From NCBI GenBank assembly GCA_020073445.1, contig JAIQFE010000002.1, positions 62,001-126,000 on the forward strand: a stretch of 64,000 bases of DNA, in the 5' to 3' direction. The notes beneath the pieces are model-generated. The model made no database searches. It was not told where the DNA came from and was given only the letters and a program-made list of their open reading frames with translations. Shown piece by piece: positions 35,695 to 43,388 of the stretch. Each line of letters starts with the position of its first letter. Position 1 is the stretch's first letter. The position numbers and the translations under genes are program-made. This DNA comes from Terriglobia bacterium. GTDB lineage: Bacteria; Acidobacteriota; Terriglobia; Bryobacterales; Bryobacteraceae.

Positions 35695-36606
35695 TCAGCC
35701 GCCGTTCCTGAGGAACGTCCCCCGCTCCAGCTCCTCGAACGCTTCCTTCAGCTGCTCCCGCGTGTTCATCACGATCGGGCCGTACCAGGCCACCGGCTCT
35801 TCCAGCGGCTTTCCCGAAACCAGCAGGAACCGGATGCCATCCTCGCCGGCCTGCACCGTGACTTCGTCGCCCCTGTCGAACAACACCAGGGAGCGGTTGT
35901 CAGCTTCCGCGTGCGGCGGCGCAGTCTCCGACCATCCGACCCCTTCAGTCGGCACGGCCAGCGGGCTGGAGGCATTCGAAAACTTTCCGTTTCCGGCGAA
36001 CACATAAGCGAACGCGTGGCGCGTGGTCTCTACCGGCAGCGACTTCCTTTTTCGCGGAGGAACCGACACGTCGATATAGATCGGATCCGCGGCGATGCCG
36101 TCCACGGGACCCTTCTTGCCCCAGAAGCTTCCGCACACCAGCCGCACCTGGGTTCCATCGTCATCGGTGATGATGGGGATATCGGGTGACTTCACTTCCT
36201 GATAGCGGGGATCGGTCATCTTGAGCGACGCAGGTAGATTCGCCCACAACTGGAACCCGTGCATGCGCCCGGATTGATCGCCCTTAGGCATCTCCTGATG
36301 GATAATTCCCTTGCCGGCGGTCATCCATTGAACGTCGCCCGCGGCGATCGCGCCCTTGTTGCCCATGCTGTCGGCGTGGTCCACCGTTCCGGCCAGGACA
36401 TACGTAATGGTTTCGATCCCGCGGTGCGGATGCCAGGGGAATCCCGCCAGATAATCGGCGGGAACGTCGTTGCGGAAGTCGTCGAGCAGCAGGAACGGAT
36501 CGAAATCGGTGGTGTTGCCGAACCCGAACGCCCGGCGCAGGTGAACGCCGGCTCCTTCGAGCGTCGGTTTGGACTTGATCAAACGTTTGACGGGTCGGAT
36601 CGACAT
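35695..36606 (-). CDS. Pirin family protein
   Basis: A 303-residue bicupin. The N-terminal cupin holds the metal-binding residues in FPWHPHRGIETITYVLAG and GIIHQEMP, matching the pirin signature. Pirins are nuclear cofactors or quercetin dioxygenase-like enzymes in various organisms; here a dioxygenase or redox-sensing role is possible. The C-terminal pirin_C domain has NRSLVLFDRGDEV and KPLEEPVAWYGPIVMNT. No obvious operon partner. Confidence 0.88.
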   Translation of the reverse strand: MSIRPVKRLIKSKPTLEGAGVHLRRAFGFGNTTDFDPFLLLDDFRNDVPADYLAGFPWHPHRGIETITYVLAGTVDHADSMGNKGAIAAGDVQWMTAGKGIIHQEMPKGDQSGRMHGFQLWANLPASLKMTDPRYQEVKSPDIPIITDDDGTQVRLVCGSFWGKKGPVDGIAADPIYIDVSVPPRKRKSLPVETTRHAFAYVFAGNGKFSNASSPLAVPTEGVGWSETAPPHAEADNRSLVLFDRGDEVTVQAGEDGIRFLLVSGKPLEEPVAWYGPIVMNTREQLKEAFEELERGTFLRNGG

Positions 36607-36671
36607 GCAAAGGACTCCTGTATGAAGTTTAGCGTGCCGGTCAATCCGCGTTCGTCAGAATAGATTGTTGC

Positions 36672-37181
36672 TCAACGTGGACGCGGAACGTGCACCGACA
36701 TCAGCACCAGGGTCCCGTTAATCTTGCTGAACCAGTGCGGGGTGTTCTCGGGAACGATGAAGAAATCACCCTTGGCGACGGCCTTCGTCTCACCGCCGTC
36801 TATCGCCGTGCCAGTGAGGTTGTCGCCATTGCGAGTTTCGCCCACCAGTTTTCCACCCGTGACCACGGTGCCGCTGCCGTCGATGACATAGAACATCTCG
36901 GCTTCTTTTTCGTGGACTGCGGCAGCTTGCGGGACGGCCGCGCGATACTCCATATTTGCGCTGTATGGCGCAAGCTGAAGAAGTGCCTGGCTGAAGTTGG
37001 CCTGGTCCTGTTTCCGCTCGTTCTTGGCTTTCGCCATCATTGATGTGACCTCGGACGCGGAAACGTAGGTCTTGTTGGCTGGAGGCTGTTTGGCTTGCTT
37101 GGCCGGCTGTTGCGCGGTCATGAGACCTACTGCGGCGGCGGTGACAAGCATCAGAGCAAGGGTGAGTAAGCGTGCGCGCAT
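36672..37181 (-). CDS. Secreted cupin-domain protein
   Basis: A 169-residue exported protein with a signal peptide (1-23) and a single cupin barrel. AAVHEKEAEMFYVIDGSGTVVTGGKLVG and GDFFIVPENTPHWFSKING provide the two cupin motifs with metal-ligand His and Glu. Small secreted cupins of this type are common in Acidobacteria; the ligand is unknown. Confidence 0.78.
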   Translation of the reverse strand: MRARLLTLALMLVTAAAVGLMTAQQPAKQAKQPPANKTYVSASEVTSMMAKAKNERKQDQANFSQALLQLAPYSANMEYRAAVPQAAAVHEKEAEMFYVIDGSGTVVTGGKLVGETRNGDNLTGTAIDGGETKAVAKGDFFIVPENTPHWFSKINGTLVLMSVHVPRPR

Positions 37182-37212
37182 GGGGAGATCCTATCACACG
37201 CGCGTGCGGGCG

Positions 37213-40200
37213 TTACTGGCCGGCCACGACGGCGATCTCCGCTGGCGACAGCGCGCGGCCATAAATCTGGACGTCGTCGAGACTGCCATTAAAGTAGTTG
37301 CCCAAAGGTGCATACCCGGCTTGACCGACGTAGAGGAAGGCATAACCGCTGCCGGCGCCGGTCACCTTTAAAGGCGAAACCGAACTGAGGACACCATCTA
37401 CGTAGAAGGAAACGTTGTTGTTGAGGCTGATGGCGACCGCGACGTGGTGCCATTGGCCGTCATTGATTCTGGCGGTATCGGTCGCGACTTTGTTGCCGTA
37501 TACGGCAGCGTTGTACGTTCCTACTTCCAATTCCAGCTTGCCGTCCGCGGTATCCCTGAAGACGTAGCCATAGCCTACGGCTGTCTCGTACTTGGAGAGG
37601 AAGGTCTCGGTGCGGCTGGAGTTGGTTGTTCTGATCCAGGCAGCCAGGGTCAGATTCTTGTTGAGCTCGGCCTGGATAGCGTAGGCCATATTTATCGAAC
37701 CGTTATTTAAGAAGGCAAAGGCGTCCCCCAGATGACCCGAAGTTCGCGTTACGGAACCCGAAATTGTTCCCGTGTAGTTATTCCCGGATTTGTCAAAGGC
37801 CTGGGCGCTGCGGATATCGGCAGCGTCGAAAGTCCAGCGCCCGATTAAGCCCGATGGCAACGCTCCGGTGGATGGGGGAGGCGGTGGGAGTGGCGGCGGG
37901 GGCGCGGGTGGAGGGGGTGGAGGTGGTGGAGGTGGAGCGGCGGTTCCGTTGGAAATGTACAGCCCATTAATTTCGCCCGACGACAGCGCGCGGTTGTAAA
38001 TCTGGACCTCGTCCAGACTGCCATTGAAATAGTTGCCTAACGGGGCGTATCCGGCCTGCCCGACGAACAGAAACGCGTAATTGCTGCCGACGCCCGTCAC
38101 CTTCAAGGGAGAAACCGAGCTCAGCACACCATCTACGTAGAAGGAAACGTTGTTGTTGAGGCTGATGGTGACCGCGACGTGGTGCCACTGGCCGTCATTG
38201 ATTTTGGCCACATCCGTGGCGATCTTATTGCCATAGACGGCGGCATTGTACGTGCCGATCTCCAATTCCATCTTGCCGGCAGCCGTCGTTCTCAGGACAT
38301 ACCCGTACCCCAGGGCCGTGTCGTATTTGGAAATGATCCCTTCGCTGCGGCTGGAATTGGTCGTCTTGATCCAGGTGGCCAGGGTCAGATTCTTGTTGAG
38401 CTCGGCCTGGACGGCGTAGGCCATGTTGATCGAGCCGTTGCTCGAGAAAGTGTACGCCTCTCCCGCACGCCCGGGAGTTCGCGCTACGGAACCCGAAATT
38501 GTTCCCGTGTAGCTGTTCCCGGATTTGTCGAACGTTTGGGCACCGTTGGAATCGGCCGCGTCGAAAGTCCAGCGTCCGATTAAGCCAGTCGGCAATGTTG
38601 CAGGCGTCGCTGGAGGCGGAGGAGGCGTCGGTGTCACCGCCGGCGGGTTGAGCGTCACGGTCGCGCTGAACGACTGGGTCGGATCGGCCAGGCTGGTCGC
38701 CGTCACGGATACGGTCGAGGAAGCGCTGATGGTGGACGGCGCAGTGTACTTCCCATCCGGCGTAATCGAACCGATGGATGGATTGATCGACCAAGTAACC
38801 GGAGTGGGGACGACCGCCACCGGAGCCGAGGTCGTACCGTAGAGCACGATGCTGTTTGCGGACGTGGGAACGTATACGCGCCCGTTGGCGACCGTCGGCA
38901 GCGCGAACTTGGAATCCGGGCCGAGACTGTCCGCTCCATTTCCGGAATTCCAAATCTCGTTCAGCGTGGCAGCATCGAAGGCGCGAAGCGTCGCAGCTTG
39001 GGGAACAACGAACGCCCCCGTCGAAACGGTGACGGCCCACAAGATCGCCGTCGACGTGTCGCCTCCCGCCGAACTATAGGCCAGAGAAGCTCCGGGATAC
39101 GCGAAAGTGGACAAGCTGCGGGCCGCCGCCGTCGTGTTGAAGGGAGCGACGCCGTCATGCGAGTAGCGGACAATGCTATCGCCGCTTCCGGCGACATAGA
39201 GACTGTTGTTGGCGAATGCCTCGCCAGCGCGGAGGCCCGCCGACGAACACACGCTGCACGCTTGGAACACTTGGGCGATGGCCGGACTACCGCCCTCGAG
39301 GTGTCCCATCGCGGCCTTGTTCAGCGACCACCAGCGGCCATCCTTGCCTCCGCCCATCAGATAGTCTCCGGCCAGCATCACGCCGCCGGAATCGAGGTCC
39401 ACGTCCGAGGCGTCCAAGTCAGCGAAGTTTGCAGGTGTAGCGTAATCCAGCACGTCCAACGCCGGGCTGTATTTTACGAAGCTTTCATCCAGCTCAGTCG
39501 AGGTATGCTGGAAGCCGTTCCCGGTCGCCAGGTAGATGTTGCCGGATACGTCCGCGGCCGGGCCATTGCCGCTCATCCAAACACCGCCGCCGTAAGTTCC
39601 CAGGCTTGCCTGGCAGGACGTGCAAACCGCAGCGACCTCTTGCAGGGTGGTCGCGTTGTGAGCGACTACCCAACCGTAATAGCGGTGACCGGTATTCTCG
39701 AACCCGTAAAACGCGGTATAGATGTTCCCATTCGCCAGCAGCAGGGCGGCGCGCTGGCTCAAAGGCTCAGCGTTCAAATCCACGCCGTGAAACGTGCCCG
39801 AGAAGGTGGCGGGAGCATGGTACGGAGAGCCGTCGTAGAGGTTGTAGCTGTATAGCTTCCAAGTTCCGCCGGTGTTGCAACTGGCATAAAGGATGTTGGT
39901 GGCCGGATCGACCACCGGAGTGGAAAGGCATCCCAATCCGCCGTATAAGTCAATCCCCGATGAGGCAGGAGGGTAACCGGTCCACGGAGGGCCGATGTTC
40001 ACCGACCATATCGGCGAGGTGCCCGGAAGGTCGGCGTCGAACGCATAGACGGTGTTGTGGCTTGTGGCCACTACCAACAGCGTTCTGCCGTTGACGCCCA
40101 CGACGATCAGTGGTTGTCCCCAGGGAATACTGTCCGTACGCCAGGACCCGAGTTTCTTGAAGGATCCACTGGCCACGAGCGACGGTGTCAGGTAGGTCTC

Positions 40201-40431
40201 CGATAGCTGCGCGTGGGTACGATCGTTTCCATACGCGTGCGTGGTGACGCTCTTGGCGGGAATCGTCCCCAGGTCGTAGGCCGAAAACTGCTGCGAGCCT
40301 CCGCCTTGCAACGCTGCGGTGGCCGGACGAACGGTGATTCCGGTTTGCGACGCAGCCGCCTTGTATCGGCTCGGTAGCTGGACCAACACTGCGGCCGTTA
40401 CGAGCACCAGAGCGAATCGGCCAGCAGTCAT
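37213..40431 (-). CDS. Large secreted beta-propeller protein with two LamG domains
   Basis: A 1072-residue exported protein. After a signal peptide (1-27) comes a propeller-like region of about 520 residues with repeats such as PVVDPATNILYASCNT, YLATGNGF, SLYVAGSGDSIV and RVYVPTSANSIVLYG, resembling PQQ-type propellers, including CxxC pairs CTSCQ and CSVCS. A bacterial Ig-like domain (ITPDGKYTAPSTISASSTVSVTAT) follows, then two LamG/concanavalin domains joined by a proline-only stretch. It is probably surface-exposed and may bind carbohydrate. The two LamG copies are close to identical. Confidence 0.72.
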   Translation of the reverse strand: MTAGRFALVLVTAAVLVQLPSRYKAAASQTGITVRPATAALQGGGSQQFSAYDLGTIPAKSVTTHAYGNDRTHAQLSETYLTPSLVASGSFKKLGSWRTDSIPWGQPLIVVGVNGRTLLVVATSHNTVYAFDADLPGTSPIWSVNIGPPWTGYPPASSGIDLYGGLGCLSTPVVDPATNILYASCNTGGTWKLYSYNLYDGSPYHAPATFSGTFHGVDLNAEPLSQRAALLLANGNIYTAFYGFENTGHRYYGWVVAHNATTLQEVAAVCTSCQASLGTYGGGVWMSGNGPAADVSGNIYLATGNGFQHTSTELDESFVKYSPALDVLDYATPANFADLDASDVDLDSGGVMLAGDYLMGGGKDGRWWSLNKAAMGHLEGGSPAIAQVFQACSVCSSAGLRAGEAFANNSLYVAGSGDSIVRYSHDGVAPFNTTAAARSLSTFAYPGASLAYSSAGGDTSTAILWAVTVSTGAFVVPQAATLRAFDAATLNEIWNSGNGADSLGPDSKFALPTVANGRVYVPTSANSIVLYGTTSAPVAVVPTPVTWSINPSIGSITPDGKYTAPSTISASSTVSVTATSLADPTQSFSATVTLNPPAVTPTPPPPPATPATLPTGLIGRWTFDAADSNGAQTFDKSGNSYTGTISGSVARTPGRAGEAYTFSSNGSINMAYAVQAELNKNLTLATWIKTTNSSRSEGIISKYDTALGYGYVLRTTAAGKMELEIGTYNAAVYGNKIATDVAKINDGQWHHVAVTISLNNNVSFYVDGVLSSVSPLKVTGVGSNYAFLFVGQAGYAPLGNYFNGSLDEVQIYNRALSSGEINGLYISNGTAAPPPPPPPPPPAPPPPLPPPPPSTGALPSGLIGRWTFDAADIRSAQAFDKSGNNYTGTISGSVTRTSGHLGDAFAFLNNGSINMAYAIQAELNKNLTLAAWIRTTNSSRTETFLSKYETAVGYGYVFRDTADGKLELEVGTYNAAVYGNKVATDTARINDGQWHHVAVAISLNNNVSFYVDGVLSSVSPLKVTGAGSGYAFLYVGQAGYAPLGNYFNGSLDDVQIYGRALSPAEIAVVAGQ
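37240..38595 (-). repeat. Tandem duplication encoding two LamG domains and a polyproline linker
   Basis: Copy 1 runs from about 38595 to 37975 and copy 2 from 37860 to about 37240, a period of 735 bp (245 codons). Long stretches match exactly at the protein level, for example NNNVSFYVDGVLSSVSPLKV in both. The linker between them (about 37865-37945) is a run of CCN codons giving a near-pure proline tract. Confidence 0.85.
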
Positions 40432-40604
40432 TCCGGCTTGTTAGTGCTAAGCCAAGAGGAATGTCTCGCGCAGGCAGGCGCTACCAGGGCTCAAGATTTT
40501 GGGAATGTCGATGGCCTGTACCAAAATGAACGGCAGGAGGAGGGACGTAATCTGTTCCCTGGCTCCCTTGTGCTATATCTCAATGAAGCAAAGGAGACGC
40601 GGTA

Positions 40605-41237
40605 ATGAGACCTTTATTGAGTTTGTCACTCGCCCTGGCTGCCACGGCTGCGATGGCGCCGTACGCGTGGGCCCACTTTAAGTTGTTGGAACCGGCCTCC
40701 TGGATTGAAGAGAACAATCTGGGCGATCCGCAAAAGCTTGGGCCCTGCGGCGGAACTTCGGCCAATCAGGCTAAGGGCAAGGCCGCCAACCCCGGAACGC
40801 CCACCAACATGGTGACCAAGGTCCAGGGCGGGCAGAAGCTGCATATCAAGCTGCAGGAAACCGTGTTTCATCCGGGACACTACCGCATCGCGCTCGCGGT
40901 GAACTCCCGCGCCGAGCTTCCGGCCGATCCGGAAGTGACGACGCGCGATAGCGACAAGGGACCCTGGTCGGTCTCGGCGAAGATCGCGACATCGCCGAAG
41001 CCGCCCATCCTGATGGACGGGATATTCGCGCACACCTCCAAGCAGATGGATCCGTGGGAGACCGATGTAACGCTGCCGAACATCAGCTGCCCGAGGTGCA
41101 CGCTGCAGATCATCCAGTTCATGGCCGAGCATGGCCGGAACTCGGATGGCGACTTCTCTTATCACCACTGCGCGGAGTTGCAGATCACGGCCGATCCTGC
41201 GAAACCGATCGACAAGGCTTGGCCGGCCGCGAAGTAA
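40605..41237 (+). CDS. LPMO-like secreted protein with mature N-terminal histidine
   Basis: A 210-residue exported protein. The signal peptide ends AYAWA, leaving His 24 as the first mature residue (HFKLLEPASW), the hallmark of copper lytic polysaccharide monooxygenases and related copper proteins. Other histidines are in FHPGHYR and YHHCAEL, and cysteine pairs (CGG, CPRCT, HHC) suggest disulfides. It resembles the SCE4755-type group described as monooxygenase-like. Catalytic activity is not shown. Its terminator lies 33 bp after the stop. The ribosome site GGAG is 9 bases before the ATG. Confidence 0.7.
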   Translation: MRPLLSLSLALAATAAMAPYAWAHFKLLEPASWIEENNLGDPQKLGPCGGTSANQAKGKAANPGTPTNMVTKVQGGQKLHIKLQETVFHPGHYRIALAVNSRAELPADPEVTTRDSDKGPWSVSAKIATSPKPPILMDGIFAHTSKQMDPWETDVTLPNISCPRCTLQIIQFMAEHGRNSDGDFSYHHCAELQITADPAKPIDKAWPAAK

Positions 41238-41269
41238 AGACGGCTGCGAAATATCTGTCCTGAAAATTG

Positions 41270-41298
41270 AAAAGGGCCGCCTGCCGGCGGCCCTTTTC
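41270..41298. terminator. Bidirectional terminator between the LPMO-like gene and the cold-shock gene
   Basis: AAAGGGCCGCC and GGCGGCCCTTTT form an 11-12 bp stem with a short loop. There are T-runs on both strands (TTTTCTTT downstream on plus, TTTTC on minus), so it fits both convergent transcripts. Confidence 0.85.
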
Positions 41299-41341
41299 TT
41301 TGTTCTTGGCTTGCGGAACTGAAACGTCGGCAGTGCCCGAA

Positions 41342-41545
41342 CTACGGGCGGTTGACGTTCTCAGCTTGGAGTCCCTTAGGACCCCGTTTTACCTCGAACT
41401 CCACCTCCGTGCCCTCCTCCAGCGTCCGGTAGCCTGACATCTGGATTGCCGAGAAGTGAACAAACACATCCTCGCCGCTGGCCCGCTGGATAAATCCATA
41501 GCCCTTGGCGGCGTTAAACCATTTGACGACACCCTTTTCTCTCAC
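41342..41545 (-). CDS. cspA: Cold-shock domain protein (CspA family)
   Basis: A 67-residue single-stranded nucleic-acid-binding protein. RNP1 is KGYGFI and RNP2 is VFVHFSAI, both intact. It starts with GTG, with GAGGAG 10 bases upstream. A short hairpin (CCCGG AAGG CCGGG) lies in the leader at 41573-41586. The core promoter at 41604-41632 is directly next to the insertion site of the IS1595-type element, so expression may have been altered. Confidence 0.93.
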   Translation of the reverse strand: MREKGVVKWFNAAKGYGFIQRASGEDVFVHFSAIQMSGYRTLEEGTEVEFEVKRGPKGLQAENVNRP

Positions 41546-41603
41546 TACTTGATATCTCCTCTTTCACTCCCGGAAGGCCGGGATCGTGCTTAAAAACTCT
41601 GCC

Positions 41604-41632
41604 ATTGTCGCACGTAATTTGTTCTATTGCAA
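41604..41632 (-). promoter_or_regulatory. Candidate core promoter of the cold-shock gene
   Basis: On the minus strand TTGCAA (41632-41627), a 17-base spacer and GACAAT (41609-41604). The -35 box is 2 bp from the target duplication of the mobile element. Confidence 0.5.
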
Positions 41633-41634
41633 TC

Positions 41635-41642
41635 AGATATTT
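41635..41642. repeat. Target-site duplication, left copy
   Basis: AGATATTT, identical in direct orientation to 45770-45777. Eight bp is the duplication length usual for IS1595-family elements. Confidence 0.9.
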
Positions 41643-41666
41643 CGGAAGTATGCACTTGACATCCCC
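41643..41666 (+). repeat. Left terminal inverted repeat
   Basis: Begins CGGAAGTATGCACTTGAC and continues ATCCCC. It contains the -35 TTGACA of the transposase promoter. Differs from the right repeat at one base (G versus T at the sixth position). Confidence 0.92.
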
Positions 41667-41684
41667 ACTCCAAAGCCTTAGAAT
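41656..41684 (+). promoter_or_regulatory. Transposase promoter starting within the left inverted repeat
   Basis: TTGACA at 41656-41661, a 17-base spacer and TAGAAT at 41679-41684. This is only one base from consensus, with the -35 inside the terminal repeat. The expected transcription start falls on or next to the ATG at 41691, so the mRNA may be leaderless. Confidence 0.65.
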
Positions 41685-41690
41685 TAAAGC

Positions 41691-42671
41691 ATGTCAGGGC
41701 TACTTGCTCCGCAATTCCAAAACGAAGAGGCGGCAAGGGCACATCTTGAGGCGACTCTGTGGCCGGATGGCCCGGTCTGTCCGCACTGCGGAATCATCGG
41801 CGAAGCGTTCCGGCTGAAGGGTGAGACGAATCGTGATGGCCTGTACAAGTGCTCCGCGTGCCGTGAGCCGTTCACGGTCACCATTGGCACGATCTTTGAG
41901 GACTCGCATATTCCGCTCCATAAGTGGCTGCTGGCGATCCATCTCATGTGCTCATCGAAGAAGGGCATCAGCGCTCACCAGCTTTGGCGCAATCTGTGGG
42001 GCGTCAACCCGGACACCGGCAAGCCGAACGGGTCTTACCGCAGCGCGTGGTTTATGGCGCATCGTATTCGTTGGGCGCTAGGCAAGGAACCAGTGGCCAG
42101 CAAGCTTTCTGGCATCGTCGAAATCGATGAAGCGTACATCGGCGGAAAGTTCCGCCATGCTGGTAGCTATACACCGAAACCGGGTGAACGCCGCAAGGAT
42201 CGCCCGTCGCCGACAGCGAACAAAGCTCCGGTGCTCTCTATCCTTCAACGCGACGGCGAAGTGCGCTCCATGCACATGCCGCGCGTCACAGCTGAGACGC
42301 TGAAGCCGGTTATCGAAGCGATGGTCGAGAAGTCGGCGCACCTGATGACGGATAGCGGTACGGCGCTACGTGGCGCACCAATGGGACGCAAGCAGAGCAA
42401 GGTGAATCACTCTGCCAAAGAATATGTTCGCCACGAAGACGGCGTGCTCATCACGACGAACACGGTCGAGGGTTACTTCTCGATTCTGAAGCGCGGGAAC
42501 TACGGCGTCTATCACCACTGGGGACAGCAGTACACCGATCAATACCTACGCGAATTCGACTTCCGGTACAACATCCGCAAGCTGAACGACGATGCGCGGG
42601 CTACCGTTGCACTGAAGAAGACCAAGGGACGGCGGATGATGCTGAAAGACCCAAAGCAAGGCCTTCAGTAA
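41691..42671 (+). CDS. IS1595-family (ISXO2-like) transposase
   Basis: A 326-residue transposase. The N-terminal zinc ribbon (CPHCG and CSAC) is followed by a DDE-type catalytic domain: EIDEAYIGGK carries the first Asp, LMTDSGTAL the second, and NTVEGYFSILKRGNYGVYHH the C-terminal acidic motif of the family. Length is normal and there is no frameshift, so it may be active. It begins 48 bp from the element edge; no Shine-Dalgarno is seen, which agrees with a leaderless mRNA. Confidence 0.93.
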   Translation: MSGLLAPQFQNEEAARAHLEATLWPDGPVCPHCGIIGEAFRLKGETNRDGLYKCSACREPFTVTIGTIFEDSHIPLHKWLLAIHLMCSSKKGISAHQLWRNLWGVNPDTGKPNGSYRSAWFMAHRIRWALGKEPVASKLSGIVEIDEAYIGGKFRHAGSYTPKPGERRKDRPSPTANKAPVLSILQRDGEVRSMHMPRVTAETLKPVIEAMVEKSAHLMTDSGTALRGAPMGRKQSKVNHSAKEYVRHEDGVLITTNTVEGYFSILKRGNYGVYHHWGQQYTDQYLREFDFRYNIRKLNDDARATVALKKTKGRRMMLKDPKQGLQ

Positions 42672-43186
42672 CAGCCCCAAACAGTAACATACCATTGCGT
42701 TTGAAACGCGAACCGGCTATGCTGGTGTTCGCCCTCCCCCGGATCGGAACGATTAACACGAATATTCGCGTCTAATCCAACTTGAATACGGATGTATCAC
42801 ACGACCGAAAGTGTGGTACAAACATTTTGGACCCAGAATGTTCGGAGGAGAATATCACCAGAAATAGAACAGCCGCCCGTAGGCGGCCATCCCATTTAGA
42901 ATTTTTGTCGGGCTATCAGTTTGGCGACAGAGCAGCTCGACGGAAGAAGGACTGAGATCAACTCATACGCTCTTCGTGTATCTACTCTACTACATCCGAG
43001 GCCCACCATGCCAGCAAAAAACGCTGATTAGGCGTGGAGTGTCCGAGTGGCTCTTGCGAAGCCACTCGGACCACGGACGCGAGTCCGTCAGTTGCGCGAA
43101 GCGCAAGCACTCAAGGAGTCTATCGACTCCCGAGGCCGAGCGCAACATCCCGCCACCTATAAACCGCATAGCCAAGGAGATGTCTT
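42672..43186 (+). other. Non-coding stretch of the transposon with several hairpins
   Basis: A 515-bp interval with no supported gene. It holds a stem TATCACAC/GTGTGGTA around loop GACCGAAA (42795-42818), a GCCGCC-CGTA-GGCGGC hairpin (42872-42887) followed some bases later by TTTAGAATTTTT, which may end the transposase transcript, and the four-hairpin array listed separately at 43041-43130. Lower GC than the flanking chromosome by eye. Confidence 0.6.
43041..43130 (+). ncRNA. Candidate structured RNA: four consecutive hairpins upstream of a small ORF
   Basis: Four perfect stems occur in 90 bases: GTCCGAGTGGC/GCCACTCGGAC (11 bp, 43041-43071), ACGGAC-GCGA-GTCCGT with a GNRA loop (43073-43088), TTGCGC-GAA-GCGCAA (43092-43106) and GGAGTC-TATC-GACTCC (43115-43130). 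No open frame in the stretch has a ribosome site. It could be a leader of the 49-residue gene that starts at 43187, a free small RNA, or a structural element of the transposon. No known RNA family is recognised. Confidence 0.5.
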
Positions 43187-43336
43187 ATGGCAACCATGGC
43201 TGTACCGTTTCCGGCTCCGAAAGGCTGGGCGTGGGTGTTCTGTACCCGCTACTGGCACCACCGGGCCAAACGCTATCTCTACGCGAAGGACTACGACCGT
43301 AAGGCGTGGTGTTTTCTCGTGAGGAAGCGTAAGTAG
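43187..43336 (+). CDS. Small basic aromatic-rich protein, 49 residues
   Basis: A short gene with an excellent ribosome site (AAGGAG, 8 bases before ATG). The protein starts MATMAVPFPAPKGWAWVFC and continues with a stretch rich in Tyr, Trp, Arg and Lys (RYWHHRAKRYLYAKDYDRKAW) to end VRKRK. It is cationic, with four Trp and four Tyr residues, and has no membrane segment. No known family. It lies between a hairpin array and a long palindrome and is cargo of the transposon. A nucleic-acid-binding or toxin-like role is possible but unproven. Confidence 0.6.
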   Translation: MATMAVPFPAPKGWAWVFCTRYWHHRAKRYLYAKDYDRKAWCFLVRKRK

Positions 43337-43348
43337 TCAAACCCAAAC

Positions 43349-43381
43349 CCACGGCCCGTGAAAAATTTTCACGGGCCGTGG
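43349..43381. terminator. 33-bp perfect palindrome between the small ORF and the tRNA
   Basis: Left arm CCACGGCCCGTGAAAA (43349-43364) and right arm TTTTCACGGGCCGTGG (43366-43381) around a single A, so a 16-bp perfect match. It lies 13 bp after the small-ORF stop and 7 bp before the tRNA. It has no T-run after it, so a processing site or protein-binding site is as likely as termination. Confidence 0.55.
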
Positions 43382-43388
43382 CCCTTGT

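Noticed and set aside
37240-38595. The large direct repeat as a CRISPR-like or mobile structure
   Set aside because: The repeat unit is a coding LamG domain in one open frame; there are no short regularly spaced repeats or transposase.
43009-43029. A seven-codon ORF (MPAKNAD) before the hairpin array as a leader peptide
   Set aside because: No proper ribosome site and no regulatory codons; it is too short to support.
43041-43130. The hairpin array as a tRNA-Ser, because GTGTCCGAGTGG resembles a serine D arm
   Set aside because: No anticodon arm, T arm or acceptor stem can be formed around it; the bases are taken up by perfect local hairpins.
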